From Parvivirga hydrogeniphila (GTDB lineage: Bacteria; Actinomycetota; Coriobacteriia; Anaerosomatales; Anaerosomataceae), in contig NZ_JAMCCO010000001.1 of the NCBI RefSeq assembly GCF_023371205.1, positions 120,662 through 184,661 of the forward strand: DNA of 64,000 nucleotides. The letters run 5' to 3'. The first letter of the stretch is position 1, and every line of letters starts with the position of its first letter. This document shows, piece after piece, positions 50,929-61,698 of the stretch. Below the pieces are notes generated by a model. It saw nothing but the letters and a program-made list of their open reading frames with translations. It searched no databases and was not told the origin of the DNA. A program made the position numbers and the translations under genes.

Positions 50929-53670
50929 ATGGACGAGAGCCGCGAGACCGCGTGGCACGTGATGCCGGTGCGCGAGGTCGCCGCCGCGCTCGGGACCGAC
51001 CCTGAGTGCGGCCTTTCGGCCGAGGAGGCGGCTCGACGCCTGGCCGAGCACGGGCAGAACCTGCTCGCACCGCCGGTGAAGGTCCCCGCCTGGAAGAAGT
51101 TCCTCGCGCAGTTCAACGACTTCATGATCTGGGTCCTCATGGCAGCGGTCGTGATCTCGGCGATCGAGCATCAGCTGCTCGAGGCCTTCGCCATCACCGC
51201 GATCCTGCTTCTGAACGGCTTTCTGGGCTTCATCCAGGAGTACCGCGCCGAGCAGGCGCTCGAGGCGCTGAAGCAGATGGCGGCACCGACGGCGACCGTG
51301 GTGCGCGACGGCGTCGAGCAGGAGGTGCCCGCTGCCGAGCTCGTGCCGGGCGACGTCGTGATCCTCGAGGCCGGCGACAAGGTGCCGGCCGACGGCAGGC
51401 TCATCGAGGCGGCCTCGCTCAAGGTGGACGAGTCCTCCCTCACAGGCGAGAGCCGCCCTGTCTCCAAGCACGCTGATGCGGAGTGCGAGCTGCACTGCGC
51501 GCTCGGCGACCGCTCGACGATGGTGTACGCGGGCACGACGGTCGCCGTCGGACGCGGCCGCTTCATCGTCACCGAGACCGGTCAGGCCACCGAGATGGGC
51601 CGCATCGCCGACCTCCTCGCGCAGCAGGAGGAGGAGGCGACCCCTCTGCAGCGCGAGCTCAAAGGCGTGGGCAAGCGCATCGCCACGCTCATCCTCGCCA
51701 TCGCAACGATCGTCTTCGCCGTCGGCGCGTGGCAGGCCTACAACGCGTCGGGCGAGACATCGCTTTTCGCCGCGCTCGCCCACGAGGCCTTCCGCGCACG
51801 GCTGACCGTGGCGTTGCTCGTGGCGATCTCGCTCGCAGTCGCGGCCATCCCGGAAGGGCTTCCCGCGATTGTGACCGTCGCTCTCTCGCTCGGGGTCCGC
51901 AAGATGGCCGAGCACAACGCGATCGTGCGGAAGCTCCACGCGGTGGAGACGCTCGGGTCCACCACCTTCATCTGCTCGGACAAGACCGGCACCATCACGA
52001 GGAACGAGATGGCCGTCAGGCGCGTCGTCGTTGGGTTGGATGGGGCCGACATCTTGCCCGACTGGGCGCTCCAGCCAGACGACCTGACGCCGGACCCCGC
52101 CGGCCTCGACCTGCTCCTCGAGATCGCGGCGTCGTGCAATGATGCCCACTTCACGGCCGACGGCACGCTCGTAGGAGACCCCACCGAGACGGCGCTCGTC
52201 GTGGCCGCCGACGCGCTCGCCGAGTCGCGCCGGCGACCCCGCCGCGTCGCGGAGATCCCGTTCGACTCCGAGCGCAAGCGCATGACGACCGTGCATGTCG
52301 TCGATGGCAGGCCAGTCGCGTACGTGAAGGGCGGCGCCGACGTCGTGCTCGGCCTGTGCACCCACGCGCTCGTTCGCGGGAAGCGCGTCGCGCTCGATGA
52401 GACCATGCGCCACCGCATCCTTGCTATCAACACGGAGCTCGCCGCGTCTGGGTTCCGTACGCTCGCCATCGCGTTCCGCGAGCTCGACGACGCGACAGTC
52501 GACGAGCCGAGCGCGGTGGAGCGCGACCTCACCTACGTCGGCATCGTGGGCCTCGTCGACCCCCCTCGCCCCGAGGCCGCCGAGGCCATCGCTACGTGCC
52601 GCCGCGCGGGCATCGAGGTCGCGATGGTCACCGGCGACCACGCGCTCACCGCACGCGCCATCGCTCAACAGGTCGGCCTCAGCGACGATGGCGAGGTGCT
52701 CACCGGTGTCGAGATCGAACGCATGTCCGACGACGAGCTGTATGAAGCGGTGGCTCGGACGCGCCTCTATGCCCGCGTCGACCCCGCTCACAAACTGCGC
52801 ATCGTCGAGGCCCTGAAGCGGCACGGGCACATCGTGGCCATGACCGGCGACGGCGTGAACGACGCGCCTGCCCTCAAGCGGGCCGACATCGGTGTGGCGA
52901 TGGGCCGCGTCGGAACGGACGTCTCGCGCGAGGCGGCCGACATGGTGCTCGCCGACGACAACTTCGCGACGATCGTGGAGGCGGTGCGCATGGGCCGCGC
53001 CGTCTACGACAACCTCAAGAAGTTCATCCTCTTCTTGCTCTCGTGCAACGTCTCTGAGGTCCTCATCATCTTCGTCACGACGTTCTTCGCCGATCGGCCG
53101 GCGCTCCTGCCGCTGCAGATCCTGTGGATCAACCTCATCACCGACGGTTTCCCCGCGCTCGCGCTGGGCGTGGATCCGGCCTCGCCGCGGGTGATGGAGC
53201 GGCCTCCCCGCGATGCGAGCGAGTCGGTGCTCGCCCGCAAACGTCAGGCGCAGGTGCTTTGGCAGGGCGCTCTCATCACGGTCGCCGGCCTCATCATGTA
53301 CGTGTGGGCCGACCTGTTCATGCCCGGCCACTCGTTCGAGCGCGCGCAGACGATGCTCTTCTCGGCGATGGTGCTGGCCCAGCTCGTCCACGCGTTCTCG
53401 TTCCGGTCAGAGAGCCGCAGCATATTCAGCGCGTACTCGCTCAAGAACCGGTGGCTGAACGTCGCCTTCGCGGGCTCGCTCCTCTTGCAGCTCGGTGTCG
53501 TCTACCTGCCGCCGCTGCAGCGCGTGTTCAAGACGCAGCCGCTCTCGGTCTCGGACTGGCTCGCGGTGATCGCCGCCGCGATCGTGCCGACGGTGCTCAT
53601 CGACATCACGAAGCGCCTGGTCGCGCGGTCGTCCGCCCGCTCGGCTCCGACGGAGCCCGTTTCGGCCTGA
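50929..53670 (+). CDS. P-type (PII) cation ATPase, probable Mn2+/Ca2+ exporter
   Basis: A 913-residue P-type ATPase of the SERCA/PMR1-like group. SSLTGES is the actuator motif, AAIPEGLPA the helix-4 site, DKTGT has phospho-Asp at 351, and TGDGVNDAP the hinge. ILWINLITDGFPALALGVD in helix 6 holds the Asn and Asp of the ion site. Because of the manganese riboswitch upstream, Mn2+ export is the most likely main function, with Ca2+ also possible. ATG 50929 follows TTGAGGAGG; an earlier ATG at 50893 lies in the terminator loop and was rejected. Confidence 0.92.
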   Translation: MDESRETAWHVMPVREVAAALGTDPECGLSAEEAARRLAEHGQNLLAPPVKVPAWKKFLAQFNDFMIWVLMAAVVISAIEHQLLEAFAITAILLLNGFLGFIQEYRAEQALEALKQMAAPTATVVRDGVEQEVPAAELVPGDVVILEAGDKVPADGRLIEAASLKVDESSLTGESRPVSKHADAECELHCALGDRSTMVYAGTTVAVGRGRFIVTETGQATEMGRIADLLAQQEEEATPLQRELKGVGKRIATLILAIATIVFAVGAWQAYNASGETSLFAALAHEAFRARLTVALLVAISLAVAAIPEGLPAIVTVALSLGVRKMAEHNAIVRKLHAVETLGSTTFICSDKTGTITRNEMAVRRVVVGLDGADILPDWALQPDDLTPDPAGLDLLLEIAASCNDAHFTADGTLVGDPTETALVVAADALAESRRRPRRVAEIPFDSERKRMTTVHVVDGRPVAYVKGGADVVLGLCTHALVRGKRVALDETMRHRILAINTELAASGFRTLAIAFRELDDATVDEPSAVERDLTYVGIVGLVDPPRPEAAEAIATCRRAGIEVAMVTGDHALTARAIAQQVGLSDDGEVLTGVEIERMSDDELYEAVARTRLYARVDPAHKLRIVEALKRHGHIVAMTGDGVNDAPALKRADIGVAMGRVGTDVSREAADMVLADDNFATIVEAVRMGRAVYDNLKKFILFLLSCNVSEVLIIFVTTFFADRPALLPLQILWINLITDGFPALALGVDPASPRVMERPPRDASESVLARKRQAQVLWQGALITVAGLIMYVWADLFMPGHSFERAQTMLFSAMVLAQLVHAFSFRSESRSIFSAYSLKNRWLNVAFAGSLLLQLGVVYLPPLQRVFKTQPLSVSDWLAVIAAAIVPTVLIDITKRLVARSSARSAPTEPVSA

Positions 53671-53693
53671 CCGTTTGATTGACTGCGCGAATG

Positions 53694-53708
53694 CGCCGAT
53701 AATCGGCG
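53694..53708. promoter_or_regulatory. Palindrome upstream of the sensor kinase gene
   Basis: CGCCGATAATCGGCG has perfect 7-bp arms around one A, 29 bases upstream of the kinase start. A similar CGGTTATCGG follows at 53718-53727. Candidate operator, no known binder. Confidence 0.4.
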
Positions 53709-53736
53709 TGATACGACCGGTTATCGGGAGTTGCCC

Positions 53737-55866
53737 GTGGCTCGTCTCCGCACACGGCTTCCGCTTCTGCCTGCCACGTTGCAGGCGCGGCTCTCCGGCT
53801 CCCTTGTTCTGGGGAGTTTGCTTCTGTTCCTCGTCGTTTTCGGCGCGACGCGCGTCGCCACAGCGGCGTTCACGCGCGCGACCGTCACCCACGACGCACG
53901 CCGCACCCTCGTCACCGCCCACGCGATCCTCGACGCGCAGGCAGACGTGCTCGACTCCTACGTCGTGGCCTATACGGAGTGGGACGAGTTCTACGAGCGA
54001 ACGCTCCGTCCGAGCGACGCGTTCATCACTGAGGAATTCGACCCGTGGCTGCGGGACAAGTCCGGCGCAGATGACGTGCTGTGGGTACGCTCGTCGGGGG
54101 TCCCGGTCTTCTCGTACGGAGACGCACCAGACCTCGATGCGCTTCGGTCGGTCGCTTCGGGCACCACAGGCCCGCGCGCCGGCGTCGTGCTCCTTCCGTC
54201 CGGGCCTGGTATCGCGGCCGTCCGCCCGATCGTCGGAGGGTCGCCGACCGCGAGTCCCGCAGGGTGGCTCGTCGTAGCCCGTCACCTCGACCTTGCCGAG
54301 CTCGGCAAGACGCTCGGCGTCCAGGCCGGTTTCGAGCCGGTGAGCGAACGGGTCACCGGCGAGGGCGCGCTCGGCACGGTGCCGGGGTTCGTCTCCGCTG
54401 CGGCGTGGCTTCGCGGAGATGCATTCGAGGCGCGCGGCACGCTCGCCGGGCTCGACGGCCGGCCCGCAGGCACGCTCGTCCTCACCGAGCCACTGCGCGG
54501 CGACCCCGTCCTGGCCAGCTGGACCTTCCCGCTCTCGATGGGCCTCGTATCGCTGCTCTTCGGGTTGGCGTTCGGAACAGCGCTCTCCCGGACGGTCGTG
54601 CGCCCGCTCGATGCGACGCTCGCCGTGCTGCGGGACGAAGGGCTGCGCGCGGTGCACGGCGAGCCGCCCGCGGAGACGCCGCCGATCGACCCCGCGCTTC
54701 CCGCCGAGTTCCGCGAGCTCGCGGAAACCGTGCGCGAGCTCGTCAGGCTGCTGGCCGTCCGTGAGCGCGAGCTTGCCGCAGCCACGGACCAGGCGCTGGC
54801 AGCCGAACAGGCGCTCAGGACGGTGCTCGACGAGTCGGCAGAGGCGAAGCTGCTCGTGCAGCGAGGCGTCGTGGAGGTCGCGAACCCCGCCTTCGCGGTC
54901 TGCGTCGGGCGCCCCCTCGGCTTCATCCTCCGCAAACCGCTCGAGGATCTGCTCGCAGCGATGGACATCGCCACGCCCGAAGGCGAGCCGCTCTCGCCTG
55001 CCGAGCTCGTGGAGCGCGCGCTGGAGAACGAGGTCGTGGTGCGCTGCAACGCCCCGAGCCACGGCGAGCGCTGGATGGAGGTGCGCGCTGACGTGACAGC
55101 CGCGCCTGATGCGTTCGTGCTCTCTGTGCGAGACATCACCGAGCAGTACCGGCTCGAGAAGCTGCGCTCCGAGATCCTCTCGCTCGTGTCGCACGACCTG
55201 CGAGCGCCGCTCACGGTGCTTTCCGGATACGTGCAGATGCTTGAGCGCGACCTCACCGACGAGCAGCGCGTGCGCATCGTCGCCTCGATGCGCGAGTCGA
55301 CCGAACGGATGCGGTCGCTGGTGGAAGACCTGCTCGACTCGGCGCGAGCCCAGCAGGCGCTCGGTCCTAGCACGGTCGAGCCGGTCGACCTGGCCGCTCT
55401 CGCCGCGCAGGCCGCCCAGGCCGCGCGGGTGGCGTTCGGACGAGAGGTGACGGTGGTCGCGCGCTCGCAGGTGGAGGCCGACGGTGACCCGAAGCGGCTC
55501 CGCCAAGCGCTCGACAACCTCGTCGGCAACGCCATCAAGCACACATCAGCCGAGGCGAAGGTCCGCATCGTCGTCGAGCGTGCGCAGGACCGGGCGTTGC
55601 TCGCCGTCGAGGACACCGGCCCTGGCGTGCCCCCGGACGCGCGCGAGGCGGTCTTCGAGCGCTTCGCGCAACTGGAAGAGGGTACCGGAGGCGCGGGACT
55701 CGGCCTGTACATCGTCAAGACGATAGCCGAGACGCACGGCGGTCGCGCGTACGTCGACGATGCCCCCGGAGGCGGGGCGCGATTCGTGATCGAGCTGCCG
55801 CTCGCGCAGAAGGCCCGCCGGCCCCGCTCGGCTCAGGCTTCCGAAGACGAGTCCCCGAGCGCGTAA
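53737..55866 (+). CDS. Sensor histidine kinase (extracytoplasmic sensor, PAS, HisKA, HATPase)
   Basis: 709 residues. Membrane helices at about 24-46 and 265-290 enclose an outer domain (about 50-262) that resembles CHASE4 (EWDEFYER). A HAMP-like linker and PAS domain (about 345-470) follow. The His box VSHDLRAPLTVLSGY has phospho-His486. The ATPase has N box (LDNLVGNAIKH), DTGPGVP and GTGGAGLGLYIVK. All kinase residues are intact. No response regulator is adjacent, so the partner is elsewhere. GTG 53737 follows CGGGAG. Confidence 0.9.
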   Translation: MARLRTRLPLLPATLQARLSGSLVLGSLLLFLVVFGATRVATAAFTRATVTHDARRTLVTAHAILDAQADVLDSYVVAYTEWDEFYERTLRPSDAFITEEFDPWLRDKSGADDVLWVRSSGVPVFSYGDAPDLDALRSVASGTTGPRAGVVLLPSGPGIAAVRPIVGGSPTASPAGWLVVARHLDLAELGKTLGVQAGFEPVSERVTGEGALGTVPGFVSAAAWLRGDAFEARGTLAGLDGRPAGTLVLTEPLRGDPVLASWTFPLSMGLVSLLFGLAFGTALSRTVVRPLDATLAVLRDEGLRAVHGEPPAETPPIDPALPAEFRELAETVRELVRLLAVRERELAAATDQALAAEQALRTVLDESAEAKLLVQRGVVEVANPAFAVCVGRPLGFILRKPLEDLLAAMDIATPEGEPLSPAELVERALENEVVVRCNAPSHGERWMEVRADVTAAPDAFVLSVRDITEQYRLEKLRSEILSLVSHDLRAPLTVLSGYVQMLERDLTDEQRVRIVASMRESTERMRSLVEDLLDSARAQQALGPSTVEPVDLAALAAQAAQAARVAFGREVTVVARSQVEADGDPKRLRQALDNLVGNAIKHTSAEAKVRIVVERAQDRALLAVEDTGPGVPPDAREAVFERFAQLEEGTGGAGLGLYIVKTIAETHGGRAYVDDAPGGGARFVIELPLAQKARRPRSAQASEDESPSA

Positions 55867-56789
55867 CCCACGAGCAGAGCGCACAGCTCGGGGAACTCGA
55901 TGCCGGCGGCCCGCGCCGCGTCCGGCAGCAGGCTCGTGCGCGTCATGCCCGGTATCGTGTTCACCTCGAGCACCCACGCCTCGCCGCTCGGCTCGACGAT
56001 GATGTCGGTCCGCGACACGCCTCTGCACCCGAGCGCTTCGTGCGCGGCTACCGCGAGCTTGGCGCACAGCTCCCGCGCCTCCTCGGGCACGCGTGCGGGG
56101 ATGATGTGGCGGCTCATGCCGGGCACGTACTTCGACTCGTAGTCGTAGAACTCGTGCGCTGGGACGATCTCGAGCGTCGGCAACGCGAACGGCGGATCGA
56201 CGCCGAGCACCCCGACAGTCACCTCGGTCCCGTCGATGAACCGCTCGACGAGCACCACGCTGTCGTGCCGGAAGGCCTCCGCGATAGCCGGGGCGAGCTC
56301 CGACGGGTCGTGGACGATCGTCACGCCGATCGCGGAGCCTTCGGACGCTGGCTTGACGACGCACCGAGGCCCGACGGCGTCGACCACCTCCTCGTCGCTC
56401 CACGGCCGGCCCTCGCGCACCACCACGTACGGGGGCGTCGGCACGCCACACGCGGAGAACACGTGCTTGGACGCGACCTTGTCCATCGCGAGCGCGCTTG
56501 CCAGCACTCCTGACCCCACGTACGGAAGGTCGAGAAGCTCGAGCAGCCCCTGCACCGTGCCGTCCTCGCCGTACCTGCCGTGCAGACAGATGAACGCGAC
56601 GTCTGGCTTGGTGACCCGCAGCTCGTCGATGAACGACGGCTGCGCGGTGTCGATGGGAAACGCGTCCGCTCCCCGCTCGAGCAGCGCTGCCACCACCTGC
56701 TCGCCCGTGTTGAGCGACACCTCGCGCTCGGCCGAGCGCCCGCCCATCAGCACCGCCACCCGCACACCCGCTATGTCAGGCGCTTGCAC
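55833..56789 (-). CDS. ddl: D-alanine-D-alanine ligase
   Basis: A 318-residue ATP-grasp ligase that joins two D-alanines for peptidoglycan. The N terminus is VAVLMGGRSAEREVSL. ATP-grasp elements include PRCVVKPASEGSAIGV (with the Ser-Glu-Gly-Ser loop), ERFIDGTEVTVGVLG and EVNTIPGMTRTSLLP. Tyr216-like is in FYDYESKYVPG, the usual Ddl (not VanA) Tyr. GTG 56789 follows GAGGAGGG. Its 3' end overlaps the kinase gene by 34 bases. Confidence 0.95.
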   Translation of the reverse strand: MQAPDIAGVRVAVLMGGRSAEREVSLNTGEQVVAALLERGADAFPIDTAQPSFIDELRVTKPDVAFICLHGRYGEDGTVQGLLELLDLPYVGSGVLASALAMDKVASKHVFSACGVPTPPYVVVREGRPWSDEEVVDAVGPRCVVKPASEGSAIGVTIVHDPSELAPAIAEAFRHDSVVLVERFIDGTEVTVGVLGVDPPFALPTLEIVPAHEFYDYESKYVPGMSRHIIPARVPEEARELCAKLAVAAHEALGCRGVSRTDIIVEPSGEAWVLEVNTIPGMTRTSLLPDAARAAGIEFPELCALLVGYALGDSSSEA

Positions 56790-56812
56790 AAGGACCCTCC
56801 TCGAACGAGCGC

Positions 56813-57184
56813 TCACGCGCCTCTGCAACACATGTCGAGCGCGAACAACGCGACGAGCCAAAGCACCGCTCCCACGAGCGCAGCCCCGCCGCCTTTGAGC
56901 AGAGCGTCTGCGAGCAGCCCCCTCCGGTGCTCCGGGGGCCGCACCGCGCGCGTCACGATCCACACGGCGAGCGCGAGCGCCGGCCCCATCGCCGCCAGCA
57001 CGAGCCCCGCGGCCGCGACGCGCCCGTAGTTTACCGACCACAGCACCGCGCCTGCGGCCGCATCGTCTTTCAGCAGCACGAACGACGAGATCGCAAGCAC
57101 CACCCACGCCAGGAGGTACAGCGAGAACGGCACGAGGCTCACGCCGCGCGGGCCAGCAGGCGAAGCGACTTCGTCTTCGAACAT
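56813..57184 (-). CDS. Small three-helix membrane protein
   Basis: 123 residues with three membrane helices and a short acidic start (MFEDEVASPAG). The last residues MCCRGA hold two Cys. No known family. ATG 57184 follows AGGAGG at six bases; it is 23 bases upstream of ddl, so it may be co-transcribed with it. Confidence 0.65.
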   Translation of the reverse strand: MFEDEVASPAGPRGVSLVPFSLYLLAWVVLAISSFVLLKDDAAAGAVLWSVNYGRVAAAGLVLAAMGPALALAVWIVTRAVRPPEHRRGLLADALLKGGGAALVGAVLWLVALFALDMCCRGA

Positions 57185-57344
57185 CACGGGCCTCCTCTTG
57201 CTTGAGCCAGTCTAGAGGAGCGCTGGCTCGACGCACAACTCGCGGGCACCTGTGAGAATCCTGTGCGTTCGAGCGCCCGGCCCGGACGGGCAGGCCGTCC
57301 GTCGTGTAGTCTAGTGGCAGGGCTGAACGATAGGGAGGACAGCC

Positions 57345-58658
<1,314 letters not shown>

Positions 58659-58662
58659 GCAG

Positions 58663-58693
58663 AAGGGCCGGCACCGCTGCGCTGCCGGCCCTT
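58663..58693. terminator. Bidirectional hairpin between htrA-like gene and cytochrome
   Basis: AAGGGCCGGCA and TGCCGGCCCTT form a perfect 11-bp stem with a 9-base loop between two convergent genes. It ends with CTTCTT on the plus strand. Confidence 0.75.
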
Positions 58694-58715
58694 CGCGCTT
58701 CTTGTGGCGTTTTGC

Positions 58716-60062
58716 CTACGCCTTCCTCCGAGCGATGACGATCGCCGCTGCGACGCCCGCAGCAAGCACGACGGCCGCCGCAATCCACGTGGCTAGACCG
58801 CCCATGCCGCCGTCGCCCTCTGGCGCGGGCACCGCGGCCTTCGACTTCTCTTCTGCGGACGTGTAGACGACCTTCTCGGCCTTCGCCATCTCGGTGGTCG
58901 GGATCTCCACGCCTGCGGCCTTCGCCATCTCCTCGGGCGCAGAGCGGTAGTACAGGACCGCGCTGAGGGTCACCGCGCCGTCCGGCATCGTGAAAGCGAC
59001 CTCGTCGGTGCTCGAGCCGCGCGGCGGGATGCGGTCGTCCTTGTAGATGCCGACGGCGTCCCACAGCTCCACGGGGTGGTTGCCCTTCGCGTCCTCAAGG
59101 ACGGTGCCGAACTCGTGCTTCGTGCTGGCGATCTGTTTGCCGGCAGCGTCGAGCGCCTTCACTTCCAGCCACATCTGGCGGACCTCGGTGAGCCCCGTCG
59201 GGATGTAGTGGCCGGCGCCCACATTCGTGACCGTCACCACGGCCTTCGTCTGTTTCCCGGGCTCCACCACGTCAGGAACGTCGATCTCGACCTTCGCCGC
59301 CGCCTTCAGGCGCTCCTCGGCCCTCGCCGCATCGCCGAGTCCGACATTGCCGCCCGCGAACGTCATCGTGTAGATGTGCTCGCGCTCAGGGCCGCCCGCC
59401 GCGGCCTTCCCGGGGTTCGGCTTGGTGACGCCAGGGCCTGGGGTCATGTGGCAGTCCTGGCACACGATCCCTTCCTTGGCGTACGGGCCCTTCTTCCACT
59501 CGGAGTACGTCATCTCGAGGTGCATGCCGTTCACCGGGTGATCCACGTTGTGGCAGTTGCCGCAGAACTCCGCCGACTCATGGAACGCCGAGTACGCCGT
59601 CGCGTGGACGGGTGACACGGCATCTTTGAGCTGCGCGTGCTTCGCTCCGTCGGCCTGCACCTTGAGCGAGGTGTTGCCAAGCGCGCCTTCGGTTCCCACG
59701 ACCTGGTGGCACAGGTCGCAGCCCACCCCCTGCTTGCCCTGCGGCGAGACTTTGCTTATGTCAAGCCCAGAGATCTCGCCCCCCATCACGGCCACGGGTG
59801 CGTGGCATCCGGTGCAGTAGGGGCCGAGAGCGCCCTTGGTCGCCTTGTCGGCCTCCGCGACCTTGTGGAGGTACAGCGGGTCCGTGAGCGCTTTCGCGTG
59901 CATCGACGCTTGCCACTGGTCGTAGAGCCCCGCGTGGCACCCGCACCCCTCCGCCGGCTGGAACTTGCTGCTCGGTATCGAGGGCAGGCCCCACGCCGCC
60001 GACGCTGCGCCGACCAGCAGCAGCGCTGCTGCGGCGCCGACGAGCGCCTGTTTGGATCTCAT
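58716..60062 (-). CDS. Membrane-anchored multihaem c-type cytochrome
   Basis: A 448-residue exported cytochrome with a signal (about 1-22) and a C-terminal membrane helix (about 425-445) followed by a basic tail. Four CxxCH haem sites are CTGCH, CDLCH, CGNCH and CQDCH; one more, EGCGCHAG, has CxCH. The haem region (about 40-215) resembles the cytochrome c-554-like group. The second half (about 240-400) is a beta-rich domain without haem sites. It would carry electrons on the cell face. ATG 60062 lies close to GGGAG. Confidence 0.85.
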   Translation of the reverse strand: MRSKQALVGAAAALLLVGAASAAWGLPSIPSSKFQPAEGCGCHAGLYDQWQASMHAKALTDPLYLHKVAEADKATKGALGPYCTGCHAPVAVMGGEISGLDISKVSPQGKQGVGCDLCHQVVGTEGALGNTSLKVQADGAKHAQLKDAVSPVHATAYSAFHESAEFCGNCHNVDHPVNGMHLEMTYSEWKKGPYAKEGIVCQDCHMTPGPGVTKPNPGKAAAGGPEREHIYTMTFAGGNVGLGDAARAEERLKAAAKVEIDVPDVVEPGKQTKAVVTVTNVGAGHYIPTGLTEVRQMWLEVKALDAAGKQIASTKHEFGTVLEDAKGNHPVELWDAVGIYKDDRIPPRGSSTDEVAFTMPDGAVTLSAVLYYRSAPEEMAKAAGVEIPTTEMAKAEKVVYTSAEEKSKAAVPAPEGDGGMGGLATWIAAAVVLAAGVAAAIVIARRKA

Positions 60063-60160
60063 AGGCTCGCTCCCTTCGCTCTCCCTTGGCGGCCGCGATG
60101 GTACGGACGCGGGTATCATCTGTCGTGACCGTTTATTCCCTACAATCGGAAGGAGACGCC

Positions 60161-60670
60161 ATGGTCGAGCGCTATCGCTGCAAGGGTTGCGGCTACTACC
60201 ACGTCGGACCCGCACCGGAGCGCTGCCCGGTGTGCGGCGCGCCCCAGTCGTTCTTCGTGCCGTACGAAGGTCCCGGCGACCTTGCTGGCACCAAGACGCT
60301 CGAGAACCTGAAGGCGGCGTTCGCCGGCGAGTCGCAGGCCAACCGCCGCTACACGCTCTTCGCGCGCATCGCCCGCCTTGAGGGCGACGAGAGAGCTGCC
60401 GCTGCGTTCGAGCACGCGGCCGAGGAGGAGACCGCGCACGCCCTCGGCCACCTCGCGTACATGCGCGCGTTCGGCTCCACGGCGGACAACCTCAAAGCCG
60501 CAGCCGAGGGCGAGAACTACGAGACGGTCGACATGTACCCGTCCTTCGCCGAGATCGCCGAGCAGGAGGGCTTCCCGGAGATCGCGCAGTACTTCCGGGC
60601 GGTCGGCGGCTTCGAGCGGAAGCACCGCGACCGCTACCACGAGGTGCTCGAAAAGGAAGGCGGCGAGTGA
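60161..60670 (+). CDS. Rubrerythrin with N-terminal rubredoxin domain
   Basis: 169 residues. The rubredoxin-like iron site Cys7, Cys10, Cys22 and Cys25 comes first, then the four-helix ferritin-like di-iron domain ([31 protein letters not shown] and its partner with [11 protein letters not shown]). This 'reverse' order is common in Clostridia and is involved in peroxide and oxygen defence. ATG 60161 follows AAGGAG with TACAAT as a possible -10. The next gene overlaps it as GTGA. Confidence 0.93.
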   Translation: MVERYRCKGCGYYHVGPAPERCPVCGAPQSFFVPYEGPGDLAGTKTLENLKAAFAGESQANRRYTLFARIARLEGDERAAAAFEHAAEEETAHALGHLAYMRAFGSTADNLKAAAEGENYETVDMYPSFAEIAEQEGFPEIAQYFRAVGGFERKHRDRYHEVLEKEGGE

Positions 60671-61698
60671 GCCTTCCTGACATCGCAGCGTACGACCGTG
60701 CCGGGCTCGAGCGTCTGTTCTCAGAGATGGGCGAGCCGCGCTATCGGGCCCGGCAGGTCCTGCGCTGGCTGTGGGTGCGCGGCGCATCTTCCTTCGAGGA
60801 GATGACCGACCTTGCGGCGTCGTTGCGCCAGACGCTGGCTGAGCGCTTCACGATCGGCCGGCCCGAGCTCGTCGCACGCGAGGTCTCCTCGGACGGCACC
60901 AGGAAGTACCTGTGGCGCCTCGCCGACGGAGCGACGGTCGAATCGGTCGGTATCCCTTCGGGAAACCGGCTCACGGTGTGCTTCTCGACGCAGGCAGGGT
61001 GCGCGATGGGCTGCGCGTTCTGTGCAACAGGCGCGTCAGGATTCACACGCAACCTCTCCGCTGGCGAGATGGCCGCGCAGGTCGCCGGCGTTGCGCGCGA
61101 CTTCTCCGCGCGGGTGTCGAACGCCGTCGCGATGGGTCAGGGCGAGCCGTTCGCGAACTATGACGCGACGCTTGCCGCGCTCCGGATCCTCAACGACCCG
61201 GACGCGCTCGGCATCGGCGCACGGCACATCACGGTGTCGACCTGCGGCATCGTTCCCGGCATCGAGCGCTTCGCGGCCGAGCCGGAGCAGTTCACGCTCG
61301 CAGTGTCGCTGCACTCGGCCGTCCAGACGACGCGCGACCGCCTGATGCCCGGCGTGCGTCGCTACCCGCTTGCCGCGCTCAAGGACGCACTCCTTCGGTA
61401 CTTCGCGGCGACCGGCCGCCGCCCGACGCTTGAGGTCGCGCTCATCTCAGCCGTGAACGACACCGACGAGGAGATCGACTCCCTCGTCGCGTTCTGCACA
61501 GGAATGCCCGTGCACGTGAACCTCATCCCGATGAATCCCGTCGAGGGCTCGCCGTTCTCGCGCGCGAGCGACGAGCGCGTGCGGAAAGTGCTGCACGCGC
61601 TCTCGGATGCCGGCATCGAGACCTCGGTGCGCGCCGAGCGAGGCGCCGACATCAGCGCTGCGTGCGGCCAGCTCCGGCAACGCGTCTCGGGGGCCTGA
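60667..61698 (+). CDS. rlmN: Dual-specificity 23S rRNA/tRNA (adenine-C2) methyltransferase
   Basis: A 343-residue radical-SAM methyltransferase that methylates A2503 of 23S rRNA and A37 of some tRNAs. The cluster Cys are 112, 116 and 119 ([13 protein letters not shown]). The methyl-carrying Cys333 is near the C terminus (AACGQLR). GQGEPFANY follows the expected place. GTG 60667 overlaps the rubrerythrin stop. It overlaps the convergent helicase gene by 47 bases. Confidence 0.95.
   Translation: MSLPDIAAYDRAGLERLFSEMGEPRYRARQVLRWLWVRGASSFEEMTDLAASLRQTLAERFTIGRPELVAREVSSDGTRKYLWRLADGATVESVGIPSGNRLTVCFSTQAGCAMGCAFCATGASGFTRNLSAGEMAAQVAGVARDFSARVSNAVAMGQGEPFANYDATLAALRILNDPDALGIGARHITVSTCGIVPGIERFAAEPEQFTLAVSLHSAVQTTRDRLMPGVRRYPLAALKDALLRYFAATGRRPTLEVALISAVNDTDEEIDSLVAFCTGMPVHVNLIPMNPVEGSPFSRASDERVRKVLHALSDAGIETSVRAERGADISAACGQLRQRVSGA

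Noticed and set aside
50122-53391. Very long open frame on the minus strand opposite the P-type ATPase
   Set aside because: Same artefact: no recognisable domain, full overlap with an ATPase having every family motif.
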